Source of the DNA: Methylomicrobium sp035916875
Lineage (GTDB): Bacteria; Pseudomonadota; Gammaproteobacteria; Methylococcales; Methylomonadaceae
Direction of reading: 5' to 3'
Assembly (NCBI RefSeq): GCF_035916875.1
Contig: NZ_JAXUHN010000072.1
Span: 1 to 64,000 of the forward strand
Length of the DNA: 64,000 nucleotides
The first letter of the stretch is position 1. Each line of letters starts with the position of its first letter. Below are positions 8,460 through 16,873 of the stretch, in pieces. The notes beneath the pieces are model-generated. The model worked only from the letters and a program-made list of their open reading frames with translations, was not told the origin of the DNA and ran no database searches. The position numbers and the translations under genes are program-made.

Positions 8460-9185
8460 TCAATGAATTGCGGAATGCGCCGTGTATGCCATCGGGTTGA
8501 GCCACGGCAGCGCGGCGAACAGTGCGAGCACGATCATGAACAGGCCTGCCGCCTGCTTGAAATAGCGCAATCTGGATAACCGCGTCAATAACCCCGTCAT
8601 TATACCGACACCCATTACGGCGGGTAAAGTGCCGAGTCCGAAAAAAAACATCGTCAGCATGCTGTGCGTAACGCTGCCGGCGGTTGCGGCTAAGGCCAGC
8701 GCCGCATAGACCAGGCCGCACGGCAACCAGCCCCAAACCATGCCGAAAAAAAAAGCATGCAACCGGTTTTTGACCGGAATCAGTTTGCGTCCGTATGGCT
8801 CGATCAGCTTCCAGAAATGCAAGCCGGCTTTTTCGATATAAGCGAAACGCGGAAACCAGCCGGCGATATAAAGTCCCGAGGCGGTCATGATCATCGCGGA
8901 GAGAATTTGCAGAAGGCGGTAGCCGTCAACTTGGCCTATCGACAGCATGATCAGGTCGATTACGCCAGCCAACGCGCCAGCTAGCGCGTAGCTGGTGATA
9001 CGGCCGGCGTTGTAATTGAAAACGTAAGGGATCAGCGAGGTTTTATTGGTGCGGATTTCGGCGTCGAGGCTGAGCGTCAATGTGCCGATGATCGAGCCGC
9101 ACATGCCAATGCAATGCACGCTGCTAAGGAAGCCCATCATAAAGGCTACTGGATAGGAGGTAGGGAAGGCGGGATCAAGTACCAT
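8460..9185 (-). CDS. TauE/SafE-type (cytochrome-biogenesis-like) membrane protein
   Basis: A polytopic inner-membrane protein of 241 residues with about six hydrophobic segments. The motif SSVHCIGMCGSI near the N-terminus and WGWLPCGLVYAAL in the middle are typical of the sulfite exporter TauE/SafE group related to DsbD/CcdA-like proteins, often found near cytochrome oxidase or copper genes. Paired Cys residues (HCIGMC) suggest a redox or metal role, but substrate and direction are not known. It precedes the sigma-54 activator in the same operon. An internal ATG (MMGFLSS) is another possible start. Confidence 0.8.
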   Translation of the reverse strand: MVLDPAFPTSYPVAFMMGFLSSVHCIGMCGSIIGTLTLSLDAEIRTNKTSLIPYVFNYNAGRITSYALAGALAGVIDLIMLSIGQVDGYRLLQILSAMIMTASGLYIAGWFPRFAYIEKAGLHFWKLIEPYGRKLIPVKNRLHAFFFGMVWGWLPCGLVYAALALAATAGSVTHSMLTMFFFGLGTLPAVMGVGIMTGLLTRLSRLRYFKQAAGLFMIVLALFAALPWLNPMAYTAHSAIH

Positions 9186-9265
9186 AACCTGCCTACATTA
9201 CCACAGGGCCGGCAAGATACAAACCGGAAGGTTCAAAAAAATTCCGCCGACACAGCGGCACGGAT

Positions 9266-9991
9266 TTACTGGAATTGCTCGCGAATCTGGCGCTGAATTT
9301 TTTCGGCCATCGTTTTCGGATTTTCGGCGTCACGAATCGGGCGGCCGACGACGATATAATCGGCGCCGTTTTGGAAGGCGGTTTCGACGGTCGCCACGCG
9401 TTTTTGATCGTCTTCCTCGCGGTTTTCGACCGGCCGGATGCCCGGCGTAACGACTAGGAGGCGCTGGCCCAGTTCCGCGCGCAGCATCGGCGCTTCGAGC
9501 CCCGATGAGACAACCCCATCGCAGCCGTGCTGCAAGGCGCGCCGGGCGCGCGACAGCACCAATTCGCGCACGTCGCATTGAAAGCCCAGGTCGTTCAGGT
9601 CGCCGCGGTCAAGGCTGGTCAATGCGGTCACCGCCAACACTTTCAGCGAGCCCTTATCCTTGGCGGCGGCTTCCATGATCGCGTCATTGCCGTGAATCGT
9701 CGCAAAATCGACACCCTTGCTGCTTAATGCCTTGATTGCGCGGCCAACAGTCGCGGGTACGTCGAAAAACTTCAGATCGACAAAGACTTTTTTGTTGCGT
9801 TGTTTCAACCATTCGATAAAACCGAAATAATCGCCCGACATGAATAATTCCATCCCGACCTTGTAAAACACGACACTGTCGCCGAGCGACTCGACCAACT
9901 GGCGCGCTTCTTCAAAACTGGGCACATCCAGCGCCATGATCAGGCGTTCCGCGTTTGGAATGGGTTTGGTTGACAGCAGCGACTCGGTCAT
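9266..9991 (-). CDS. pyrF: Orotidine 5'-phosphate decarboxylase
   Basis: Converts OMP to UMP in de novo pyrimidine synthesis. The 241-residue protein carries the catalytic DLKFFDVPATV (DxKxxD) motif, a phosphate-binding TPGIRP and the terminal IVVGRPI. ATG 9991 gives the usual length; a TTG 18 bases upstream is also in frame. It stands alone on the minus strand, 80 bases from the TauE-like gene, and looks monocistronic. Confidence 0.96.
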   Translation of the reverse strand: MTESLLSTKPIPNAERLIMALDVPSFEEARQLVESLGDSVVFYKVGMELFMSGDYFGFIEWLKQRNKKVFVDLKFFDVPATVGRAIKALSSKGVDFATIHGNDAIMEAAAKDKGSLKVLAVTALTSLDRGDLNDLGFQCDVRELVLSRARRALQHGCDGVVSSGLEAPMLRAELGQRLLVVTPGIRPVENREEDDQKRVATVETAFQNGADYIVVGRPIRDAENPKTMAEKIQRQIREQFQ

Positions 9992-10663
9992 GGCGATTGG
10001 TTTTATCAAATAAATTGGATGCGAAAAAATTGGGAATGCAAGAAGGCGCCTTTGAATCAGCGTTCTACAGCGATAAATTTAAAAATCTATTCTCGATGTA
10101 AACGAGCCGGAAGCGCCGGCAAGCTGTTCTAAAAAATGAAAACTTCAGCCGCGTCATGATACTCAGCTCGGAGCGGAAAGTCCATTGCTTGCCCACCTGA
10201 ATATAATTATCGAGTGTACGGCCGCAGTATTGCGTGCGGAGGACCCGCAATCCCAAACAAGAGTGAATTGTTATGGTGACTTAACTTAAAGTTTGGGGGA
10301 AATGTTCGCCGGGCTCTGGTGGTAAACAACCGCTGCGGCAAGTTTATTCAACCCGTGGCGAGTGCATTTTACCGGGCTGGTCATGCTTTCGCGAGAGGAT
10401 ACCAAAGTAAGCAAACGTGCCGATTCCTGAACGAAAACAATGTCGTTCAAGGCTTTTCGGAACAACACGTCAAATAGAACTCGCCGCCTTGTAAACGATG
10501 CATATTATTGGCATAGAGTTTGCTTTTTTCATGTTGAGTTGTGAGACTCTTTATTTATTTTGTTTGGGATTACTGATCAACCTCGGTTTGAGCCAATTCG
10601 AGGATTAAAAAATGGATTGATCGGTCGGCTTATCGGTTGAGTCACTTAATTGAAGGGTAAAGC
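9992..10663. other. Long intergenic region between pyrF and the YfdX-like gene
   Basis: About 670 bases without a gene I can support. Visible structures are a GCCGG/CCGGC hairpin near 10108-10122, CCCAAAC (10252-10258) paired with GTTTGGG (10291-10297), and a short stem near 10236-10250. A good ribosome site (AAGGG) precedes the ATG at 10664. No convincing sigma-70 promoter was identified. A long regulatory leader or a small RNA is possible but not shown. Confidence 0.4.
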
Positions 10664-11608
10664 ATGAATAGTCATAAATTGAAAAAATCCGCCGCAACGA
10701 TTGTGATGGTATTAACTTCGGCTGCCAGCATTGTACAGCCTGTATCGGCGGCGCAGACTACGCCGGCAGCGGCAGTTTCTTCGGCAACAGCCGGAAGCAA
10801 AGAGACTCAGGCGGCTAAGCGTAAATTGCTGGGTGAAAAGCAAGTGCAAATAGAGCATGAAGCGTTGGAATCTATTACCGGCACTCAAAACGCTCTATTG
10901 GCGCTGCAAAAGCAGGATGGCAAAAAAGCGATGGCGTTATTGAAAGAAGTTTCGGGTAAGCTGGGTATTGTTTTGGCAAAATATCCTGCACTCAAATTAA
11001 TACCGGCCAATGTGGAGGCCGATGTTGAGGATTTCGCAACAAGCGATCACGGCACCGACGTCAAACAAGTGCAAAATTTGCTCGATCAAGCCGGCGCTCT
11101 TCTTGACCAGCACAAAGTTCAGGATGCCCGTAAAATGTTGGCACAACTGGTCAGTGAAGTGCGCATTACAACGACGAGCATTCCTTTAGGCACATTCCCT
11201 GCGGCTATCAAAGATGCATCCGCTCTCATCGACAAAGGCAAAAGGGATGAAGCCGAAGCGGCTTTGTATGATGTTCTGAACATGTTGGTTAAAACCACGG
11301 AAATCATCCCGTTGCCGGTGCTGCGGTCGGAAGCGTTGTTGACCGAAGCCTCGGAGTTGGAACATAAAGAGGATTTATCGCAGCAGGCCAGCCGTGATGC
11401 AATCCTGAAATTGACCCAGGAGGCGAAAAATGAATTGCAATTGGCTCAAACTTTGGGCTATGGAACTCAGGATGACTATAAGTTGCTTTATACCGCCATC
11501 GACGATATGAAAGACGTTATTCATTCTAAAAAATCAGCGGCAGCTTGGGATAAAGTTAAAAGCACTTTCTTCGATCTCAAGAACAAGCTTATTTATCCAG
11601 CTAAATAA
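10664..11608 (+). CDS. YfdX-like periplasmic helical-repeat protein
   Basis: A 314-residue secreted protein with signal peptide (hydrophobic core about 10-25, cleavage near VSAAQ). The mature part is helical and shows three related blocks of roughly 45 residues, each with paired helices followed by an IP-containing loop: KLIPAN, TSIPLGTFP and IIPLPVLR. This pattern resembles the YfdX family, small periplasmic proteins linked to acid/multidrug stress in enterics, but this protein is about 100 residues longer. The C-terminal helices (about 230-314) look distinct. Placement in YfdX is from memory of the family pattern, and the function is unknown. Confidence 0.62.
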   Translation: MNSHKLKKSAATIVMVLTSAASIVQPVSAAQTTPAAAVSSATAGSKETQAAKRKLLGEKQVQIEHEALESITGTQNALLALQKQDGKKAMALLKEVSGKLGIVLAKYPALKLIPANVEADVEDFATSDHGTDVKQVQNLLDQAGALLDQHKVQDARKMLAQLVSEVRITTTSIPLGTFPAAIKDASALIDKGKRDEAEAALYDVLNMLVKTTEIIPLPVLRSEALLTEASELEHKEDLSQQASRDAILKLTQEAKNELQLAQTLGYGTQDDYKLLYTAIDDMKDVIHSKKSAAAWDKVKSTFFDLKNKLIYPAK

Positions 11609-11639
11609 ACCATTATTTAACCCGGGCTAATCGGAAAAA

Positions 11640-11700
11640 AGCGTCCACTGTGAGGCGACATATCATCAAAAACCACAGATATGGCCGGTAAATGGACGCT
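11640..11700. repeat. Long inverted repeat after the YfdX-like gene
   Basis: AGCGTCCA (11640-11647) pairs with TGGACGCT (11693-11700). Inside it, CTGTG (11648-11652) pairs with CACAG (11674-11678) with an asymmetric gap. It lies 30 bases past the YfdX-like stop codon, just before a more typical terminator hairpin. It could be part of a composite terminator, a structured 3' end or a small mobile-element relic. Confidence 0.5.
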
Positions 11701-11708
11701 CAAAGAGG

Positions 11709-11745
11709 AAAGGCGGATGTAGACCCAACATTTTACCCCGCCTTT
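11709..11745. terminator. Bidirectional terminator between convergent genes
   Basis: AAAGGCGG (11709-11716) pairs with CCGCCTTT (11738-11745). A-rich and T-rich flanks allow function in both directions. It separates the YfdX-like gene from the convergent lipoprotein gene. Confidence 0.6.
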
Positions 11746-11771
11746 GTTCTCTGCCTTGCCGGCTGAGGACT

Positions 11772-12329
11772 TTATTTTACCAAATTCCACTTTCCCGTTT
11801 GGGGAGCGACACAAGCAACCCGGTTTTCGCGGATCTTTTTCCCGTCCGGCAGGGTTATGGTCTCCTCGAGATTCTGGCATTGTTGCTGGGTTTGCTCATT
11901 CAGGCTGAGCTGGCCGACCGGACTGATCGAGATTTGACTTCCGGTTTGCGGATTAAGCCATTGCTGTGTCTGATTGACCGAGCCCGCCTGCAACAGGCTG
12001 CCCAATTGCTGAAGCCGGAAATTTTGATCGGCAGGCGCGAGCTGTGAACCGATTTGCCCATTCAAAACACTGCCCGCCATGCCTTGAATGATCGCCGTGA
12101 TCAGCGCGCCTTGCAGCGATCCGAGCGGGCTGTTTCCGGTCTGGGCGCCATTATTTTGATAACCGCCGTAAGGATAGCCTGCGTTGGGATAACCGGTATT
12201 CGGATAGCCCTGGTTGGGGTAACCGCCGCCAGAGTAACCGTTGTTATTGCCAAGGCCGCCCAAGCATCCTGAAATCAAGGTTACCGTTGTTAGCGAGGCG
12301 ATTTTTCCGAATGTGTAGAATTTTTTCAT
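11772..12329 (-). CDS. Surface-antigen-like lipoprotein with Gly-Tyr-Pro-Asn repeats
   Basis: A 185-residue predicted lipoprotein. The signal peptide ends in the lipobox LISGC (lipidated Cys at about 21). Then come a low-complexity segment built on GYPNx repeats, a central hydrophobic, Gly-rich helix (ALITAIIQGMAGSVLNG), and a C-terminal domain with two Cys (QQCQNLEET and NRVACVAP) ending GKWNLVK. The C-terminus resembles the 17-kDa rickettsial surface antigen family. ATG 12329 puts the signal peptide at the N-terminus; the frame extends 11 codons upstream. Probably outer-membrane, role unknown. Confidence 0.7.
   Translation of the reverse strand: MKKFYTFGKIASLTTVTLISGCLGGLGNNNGYSGGGYPNQGYPNTGYPNAGYPYGGYQNNGAQTGNSPLGSLQGALITAIIQGMAGSVLNGQIGSQLAPADQNFRLQQLGSLLQAGSVNQTQQWLNPQTGSQISISPVGQLSLNEQTQQQCQNLEETITLPDGKKIRENRVACVAPQTGKWNLVK
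12157..12231 (-). repeat. 15-bp tandem repeat encoding GYPNx
   Basis: Five imperfect 15-base units lie end to end (starts at 12157, 12172, 12187, 12202 and 12217), each encoding Gly-Tyr-Pro-Asn-X or a close variant. Because the unit is a multiple of three, copy-number change would keep the frame. The repeat sits just after the lipobox and probably forms a flexible spacer. Confidence 0.7.
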
Positions 12330-12529
12330 AATATGACGAGAGTACGGTGAAATAAAAAACACTGCCGTGGGGCGCTCTTTATCGGCTAATGGCCCGCAGG
12401 GGACAAAGCATAATATTGACGGGCTGCGCTTTGTGCGAAGGCGATCTTTGTCGAGACAGCAGCCTTTAATAAATTGAATGCTATTATCAGTCGCTAAACT
12501 TAATGCTCCCTGAACGGCGAGGCAAGCGC

Positions 12530-12895
12530 TTAATGAGGTTCCGAATTGTCGTGACGCAGGGTTGCCAGTGCGATGATTAGAAAAATGATTGCCAGCAGGG
12601 GCCAGAAATAAGGTGCAATGATAACGGTAGCCGTCAATGCAAAACCTAGCGCAATCAGAAACATCAGTAGACTGAAACCAAGAAATATCAATACCGATAG
12701 CAGGATGGCAATGCCTAAAAATGCCAGGAATGTTGGGATGGCGGCAAATCGTATCAGTGGGTCGGCGACCGGTTTACCGTTGATCGTCAGGTTGAATTGC
12801 CCAACGTCGGGGTGAAATAAATAGCTCAGAATGGCGATCACGATGCCGAGGATGAGTACTTTAACGATGAGTTTTTTGTTTTGTTTGCTAGACAT
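12530..12895 (-). CDS. Hypothetical membrane protein, 121 residues
   Basis: It has an N-terminal transmembrane helix (about 9-27), a short polar segment containing FNLTINGKPV, then about three more hydrophobic segments (residues 50-112). No known family is recognised. It lies 47 bases downstream of the TVP38-like gene on the same strand, so the two may be co-transcribed. Confidence 0.65.
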   Translation of the reverse strand: MSSKQNKKLIVKVLILGIVIAILSYLFHPDVGQFNLTINGKPVADPLIRFAAIPTFLAFLGIAILLSVLIFLGFSLLMFLIALGFALTATVIIAPYFWPLLAIIFLIIALATLRHDNSEPH

Positions 12896-12942
12896 AAGGA
12901 ACCAATCACAAAAAAATCCAAAACCGATTTTATTTCGAAGTT

Positions 12943-13644
12943 TTACTCGGATTTATCTAAATTTAATCGCTTTAATGTTTTATTTGCCGTTCTTGCCGCA
13001 AAGATCAGTAGCAGCAATAATAGCAGCATGCCAATGATCAGAAGCGGATATGAAGTGCTGCCTGGCTGAAGCCGTTCGGACATCAAGCCGGCAAAATGCT
13101 TCGCGGTGTAACCGAAATAAACCAGGCTGACGTTATATACCAAGACGCCGCTCGTAGAAAACAGATAAGGCCAGAACTCGACTTGCGTGACAGAGAAAGT
13201 ATAGCTCAACAAAGCGAAAGGTGCCGGCGTAAGACGCAAGAGAAGCATCAGCTTGAACGCATTGTCAACGAGCAACGCATCTAGCACTGAAAACAATTTA
13301 TGTTTTTTGATGAAGGCGAAGACTCGCTCTCGTAATAAATAACGTCCGATAAAAAAAATAACTGCCGCGGCCGCATAGGTGGCGATGATAACATAAAGTT
13401 CTCCGGCCCCCAGGGAGAATAATAAACCCGCCGCAAAACAGAGCGCATCGACTGAAACAAAAAAAGGAGACAAGACCACAAATAAAGCGATGAAGCCCAG
13501 CGGTGCGAAAACACCCAGTTTTCCTACCCAAATTTCAAGATCAGGCAGATACAGCTCAAGTTCATGGCCGATAAACAAGACCGCGCCGATAAAAGCAATC
13601 ACAAAACATAATCGCTTGCCGAGGTGATACGAACTCGCCCGCAT
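12943..13644 (-). CDS. TVP38/TMEM64-family (DedA-related) membrane protein
   Basis: A polytopic inner-membrane protein of 233 residues. The central core has a hydrophobic re-entrant segment, then GRYLLRERV and LLLLRLTPAPFALLSYTF, where RLTPxPF resembles the R-x-x-P-x-x-P region of the SNARE-associated/DedA superfamily. These proteins are linked to lipid transport and envelope homeostasis. ATG 13644 has AGGAG upstream; an in-frame ATG at 13695 lacks a ribosome site. The lipid substrate cannot be told from sequence. Confidence 0.75.
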   Translation of the reverse strand: MRASSYHLGKRLCFVIAFIGAVLFIGHELELYLPDLEIWVGKLGVFAPLGFIALFVVLSPFFVSVDALCFAAGLLFSLGAGELYVIIATYAAAAVIFFIGRYLLRERVFAFIKKHKLFSVLDALLVDNAFKLMLLLRLTPAPFALLSYTFSVTQVEFWPYLFSTSGVLVYNVSLVYFGYTAKHFAGLMSERLQPGSTSYPLLIIGMLLLLLLLIFAARTANKTLKRLNLDKSE

Positions 13645-13811
13645 TGGTATTTCTCCTGCTAAGTTAATCGAGGCGGTTGCGGAAATAAACGCCATCCTGT
13701 CGATCTAAAAGAACAATTATGAAGAAGGCACAAGCCCTCCTTTCATTGCTCGAGCGAAGGCGAGAATTTTACTCTGTCGGCAATAAATCCGCATCGAGTT
13801 ACATCGCTTAA

Positions 13812-13958
13812 CATCATTAATGATGATCCTTAGTGCATAATACTTTCGTCTGGTCTTTAACAGGCGATTGATTCATATGAATAATCAATATTGCATATTG
13901 ATGCGGCTCTCTTCAATCGGCATAATTTTAATGAAATATTTAAGGCGATATTTATAAT
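13812..13958 (+). promoter_or_regulatory. Palindrome-rich control region upstream of trkA
   Basis: The gap 13645-13998 holds no gene but three perfect palindromic elements in 91 bases: CATCATTAATGATG (13812-13825), ATTCATATGAAT (13871-13882) and ATCAATAT-TGC-ATATTGAT (13884-13902). A TATAAT -10 candidate follows at 13953-13958, about 40 bases before the trkA ATG, with a weak -35. The palindromes look like binding sites for dimeric regulators. The regulator is unknown. Confidence 0.5.
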
Positions 13959-13998
13959 AGTCCGCCTATTTCAGCGAGTTATTTTAAACAAACCAATT

Positions 13999-15375
13999 AT
14001 GAAGATCCTCATTCTCGGAGCGGGGGTGACCGGCTCGTCGGTCGCCGAGGCCTTGGCCGGTGAAGAAAACGATATCATGGTAGTCGATTTCAAGCCCGAG
14101 CTTCTCGACTCCTTGAAGCAGCGTTTCGATATTGCGACGGTCGCGGGCAATGCCGCGCATCCCTGCGTGCTCGAACAGGCCGGCGTGCACAACACCGATA
14201 TGGTGATCGCAGTGACCGACAGCGACGAGACCAACATGCTGGCCTGTCTGATCATCAACACGCTGTACAGCCGTCCGAAAACGATCGCCCGAGTGCGTGC
14301 GATCGAATATATGAAAAATCCGAATCTATTCAGTCAGTCCGGCATTCCGATCGACATTGTGATCAGTCCCGAGCAGATCGTGATGGAATCGATTCGCAAT
14401 CTGATCGAGTTTCCGGGGGTGCTGCATATTTCCGATTTCGCGGGCGGCCTGGTGCGGCTGTTTTCAGTCAAAGTGGTTCCTGACGGCTTTTTAACCGGCA
14501 AAAAAATCAAATCCTTCAAGGATCATTTGGCCGATGTAAAAATTCGTGTCGTCGCGATATTTCGGAATGGCAAGCCCTTGGTCGCGAATGGCGACGCGGT
14601 GATCGAAACCGGCGACGAGATTTTTCTGGTCGCGCCGCGCGAGCAGGTTCGGCATGTTTTGAAATCGCTGCATAAACTGGAAGCGCCGTTGAAACGGATC
14701 ATCATCGCCGGCGGCGGCCATGTTGGCAAACGCCTCGCGCTGGCGCTGCAGAGCAACCATCAGGTCAAGATCATCGAAATCAACCCGAAACGCGCGAACA
14801 AGATCGCGAATGAACTGGAAAAAACGGTCGTGTTGAACGGCGATTGCGCCGATGAAACCCTGCTGATCGATGAATCGGTCGGCAGCACCGATCTGTTCTG
14901 TGCGATTACCGAAAATGACGGCGTCAACATCATTTCCGCGTCGCTCGCGAAAAGCCTAGGCGTACGCAAATCGATCTGTCTATTGAATCATAAATCGTAT
15001 AAGAAATTGTTGGCCGATACCGATATCGATGTCGCGGTACTGCCGAACCAGGAAACGCTGGGCAGCATTTTGAAGCATGTGCGCCGCGGCGATGTGGTGC
15101 AGGTGCGTTCGTTGTGCGGCGGCAGCGCCGAAGCGATCGAGGCGGTCGCCCATTACACCGGCGATAATGATCCGAATTCGGTGGTCGGTCGGCGCGTTGA
15201 CAGCATTCATTTTCCACCCGGCATCGTGATGGGGGCCCTGATACGAAACGGCGAGGTGATTCCGATCCATCACGACGTGATTTTCGAGGAAGGCGATCAT
15301 GTGGTGATGTTTGCAATGGACAAAAAGCTGGTCAGCAATATCGAGAAGATCTTCCAGCCGCTGAATAAAGCCTGA
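13999..15375 (+). CDS. trkA: Trk potassium uptake system, NAD(H)-binding peripheral subunit TrkA
   Basis: Cytoplasmic gating subunit of the Trk potassium channel. Two tandem RCK modules are seen, each with a Rossmann nucleotide site: ILGAGVTGSS near residues 5-14 and IIAGGGHVGKRLA in the second half. Each is followed by a TrkA-C domain. ATG 13999 gives 458 residues, identical to the E. coli length; the frame opens earlier, but that extension is not conserved. trkH follows after 13 bases. Confidence 0.97.
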   Translation: MKILILGAGVTGSSVAEALAGEENDIMVVDFKPELLDSLKQRFDIATVAGNAAHPCVLEQAGVHNTDMVIAVTDSDETNMLACLIINTLYSRPKTIARVRAIEYMKNPNLFSQSGIPIDIVISPEQIVMESIRNLIEFPGVLHISDFAGGLVRLFSVKVVPDGFLTGKKIKSFKDHLADVKIRVVAIFRNGKPLVANGDAVIETGDEIFLVAPREQVRHVLKSLHKLEAPLKRIIIAGGGHVGKRLALALQSNHQVKIIEINPKRANKIANELEKTVVLNGDCADETLLIDESVGSTDLFCAITENDGVNIISASLAKSLGVRKSICLLNHKSYKKLLADTDIDVAVLPNQETLGSILKHVRRGDVVQVRSLCGGSAEAIEAVAHYTGDNDPNSVVGRRVDSIHFPPGIVMGALIRNGEVIPIHHDVIFEEGDHVVMFAMDKKLVSNIEKIFQPLNKA

Positions 15376-15388
15376 TGCGGTCAGTTCC

Positions 15389-16840
15389 ATGATTTTGACG
15401 ATCCTGCATATTTTCGGCTTGGTCACGATGGGCTTCAGCGTTCTGATGTCCACATGCCTGATCACTTCTTTTTTGGCCGAAGACGGAGCGACATCGGCTT
15501 TTCTCCAGGGTATGTTAGCCAGTTTGCTGATCGGCGCGCTGCTGTTTTTTCCGACCCTGCGCGTCCCGAAAAAGGTATCGCGGCAGACCGGTTTTTTACT
15601 GGTCGCGATCACCTGGTCGGTGACTCCGATCTTTTGCACCCTGCCGCTGCTCTATTATTTTCCCGGCATGAGTTTTGTCGATGCGTATTTCGAAGTCACC
15701 TCGGGCCTGACGACGACCGGTGCGACCCTGATGAGCGGTCTCGATCAGATCCCGATGTCGATCAATCTCTGGCGCCATGAACTGAACTGGATCGCGGGGA
15801 TGGGCATCATCATTTTCGCGGTCGCCATCTTGCCGATCCTGGGCATCGGTGGAATGCAGCTTTATATCGCCGAAACGCCGGGTTCGGTCAAGGAGTCGGA
15901 TTTGCCGCCGCGTATCGCGCAGACAGCAAAAGCGTTATGGATGGTCTATGCCGGAATCTCGGTTGCGTGTATTTTTTCGTTGAAACTGGCCGGCATGAGC
16001 TGGTTCGACGCAGTATGCCATGCGTTCGCGGCGATGAGTCTCGGCGGCATGTCGACGCATGATCAGAATGTCGGTTTTTTTAACTCGTTGCCTATCGAGA
16101 TCGTACTTACCGTTTTTCAATTGATTGCAGCCATCAATTTTGCGACCCACTTTATTGCGATACGGAAACTTTCATTTAAGCCGTATGCGGTCGATATGGA
16201 GGCGCGGGCCTTTTTGACGTTGGTGCTCGGCAGTTGCGTGCTGGCGGCTTCGGTCTTGTGGCAGAATGGCACCTATGCCGATTTTTGGACCGCACTGCGT
16301 CATGCGACGTTCAATCTGGTCACGATCGCGACCGATTGCGGTTTTGCGACCCAGGATTTCAATCAATGGCCGATTTTCGTGCCGATGTGGATGTTGTTTC
16401 TGAGTTGTCTTTCAGCTTCCTCCGGTTCGACCGGCGGCGGCATCCGGATGATTCGCACGATCATTCTGTTGAAACAGGCGCGCCTGGAATTGTTCAAATT
16501 CATCCATCCGCAGGCGATAAAACCGTTGAAAATCGGCGATCATGTGATTAACAACTCGATCGTAACCTCGGTGACCGGCTTCATTTTTCTATATTTCATG
16601 TGCATTGTCATCCTGGTGTTCACGCTGCTCCTGAGTGGCATGGACTTTATCAGCGCCTTGTCCGCGGTGATCGCCCTCTTCAACAACGCCGGTCCCGGTT
16701 TGAATCAGGTCGGTCCTGCGACCAATTATGCAAGCTTGACCGATTTTCAGACGGCCGTGTGCAGTTTTACGATGCTGCTCGGTCGGGTGCAGATCTTCTC
16801 GATCATCATTCTGTTTTTACCCGAATTCTGGAAGAAATAG
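15389..16840 (+). CDS. trkH: Trk potassium uptake system, membrane subunit TrkH
   Basis: Potassium-translocating subunit, 483 residues as in E. coli TrkH. It contains the repeated pore regions typical of the Trk/Ktr/HKT superfamily: SGLTTTGAT (first filter), AMSLGGMSTHD (second), TDCGFATQD (third) and FNNAGPGLNQVG (fourth). About ten or more membrane segments are visible. It forms an operon with trkA and is convergent with xseA. Confidence 0.97.
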   Translation: MILTILHIFGLVTMGFSVLMSTCLITSFLAEDGATSAFLQGMLASLLIGALLFFPTLRVPKKVSRQTGFLLVAITWSVTPIFCTLPLLYYFPGMSFVDAYFEVTSGLTTTGATLMSGLDQIPMSINLWRHELNWIAGMGIIIFAVAILPILGIGGMQLYIAETPGSVKESDLPPRIAQTAKALWMVYAGISVACIFSLKLAGMSWFDAVCHAFAAMSLGGMSTHDQNVGFFNSLPIEIVLTVFQLIAAINFATHFIAIRKLSFKPYAVDMEARAFLTLVLGSCVLAASVLWQNGTYADFWTALRHATFNLVTIATDCGFATQDFNQWPIFVPMWMLFLSCLSASSGSTGGGIRMIRTIILLKQARLELFKFIHPQAIKPLKIGDHVINNSIVTSVTGFIFLYFMCIVILVFTLLLSGMDFISALSAVIALFNNAGPGLNQVGPATNYASLTDFQTAVCSFTMLLGRVQIFSIIILFLPEFWKK

Positions 16841-16873
16841 TAGAGGCTCCAGTAACGTTACTCGGCATTCAGA

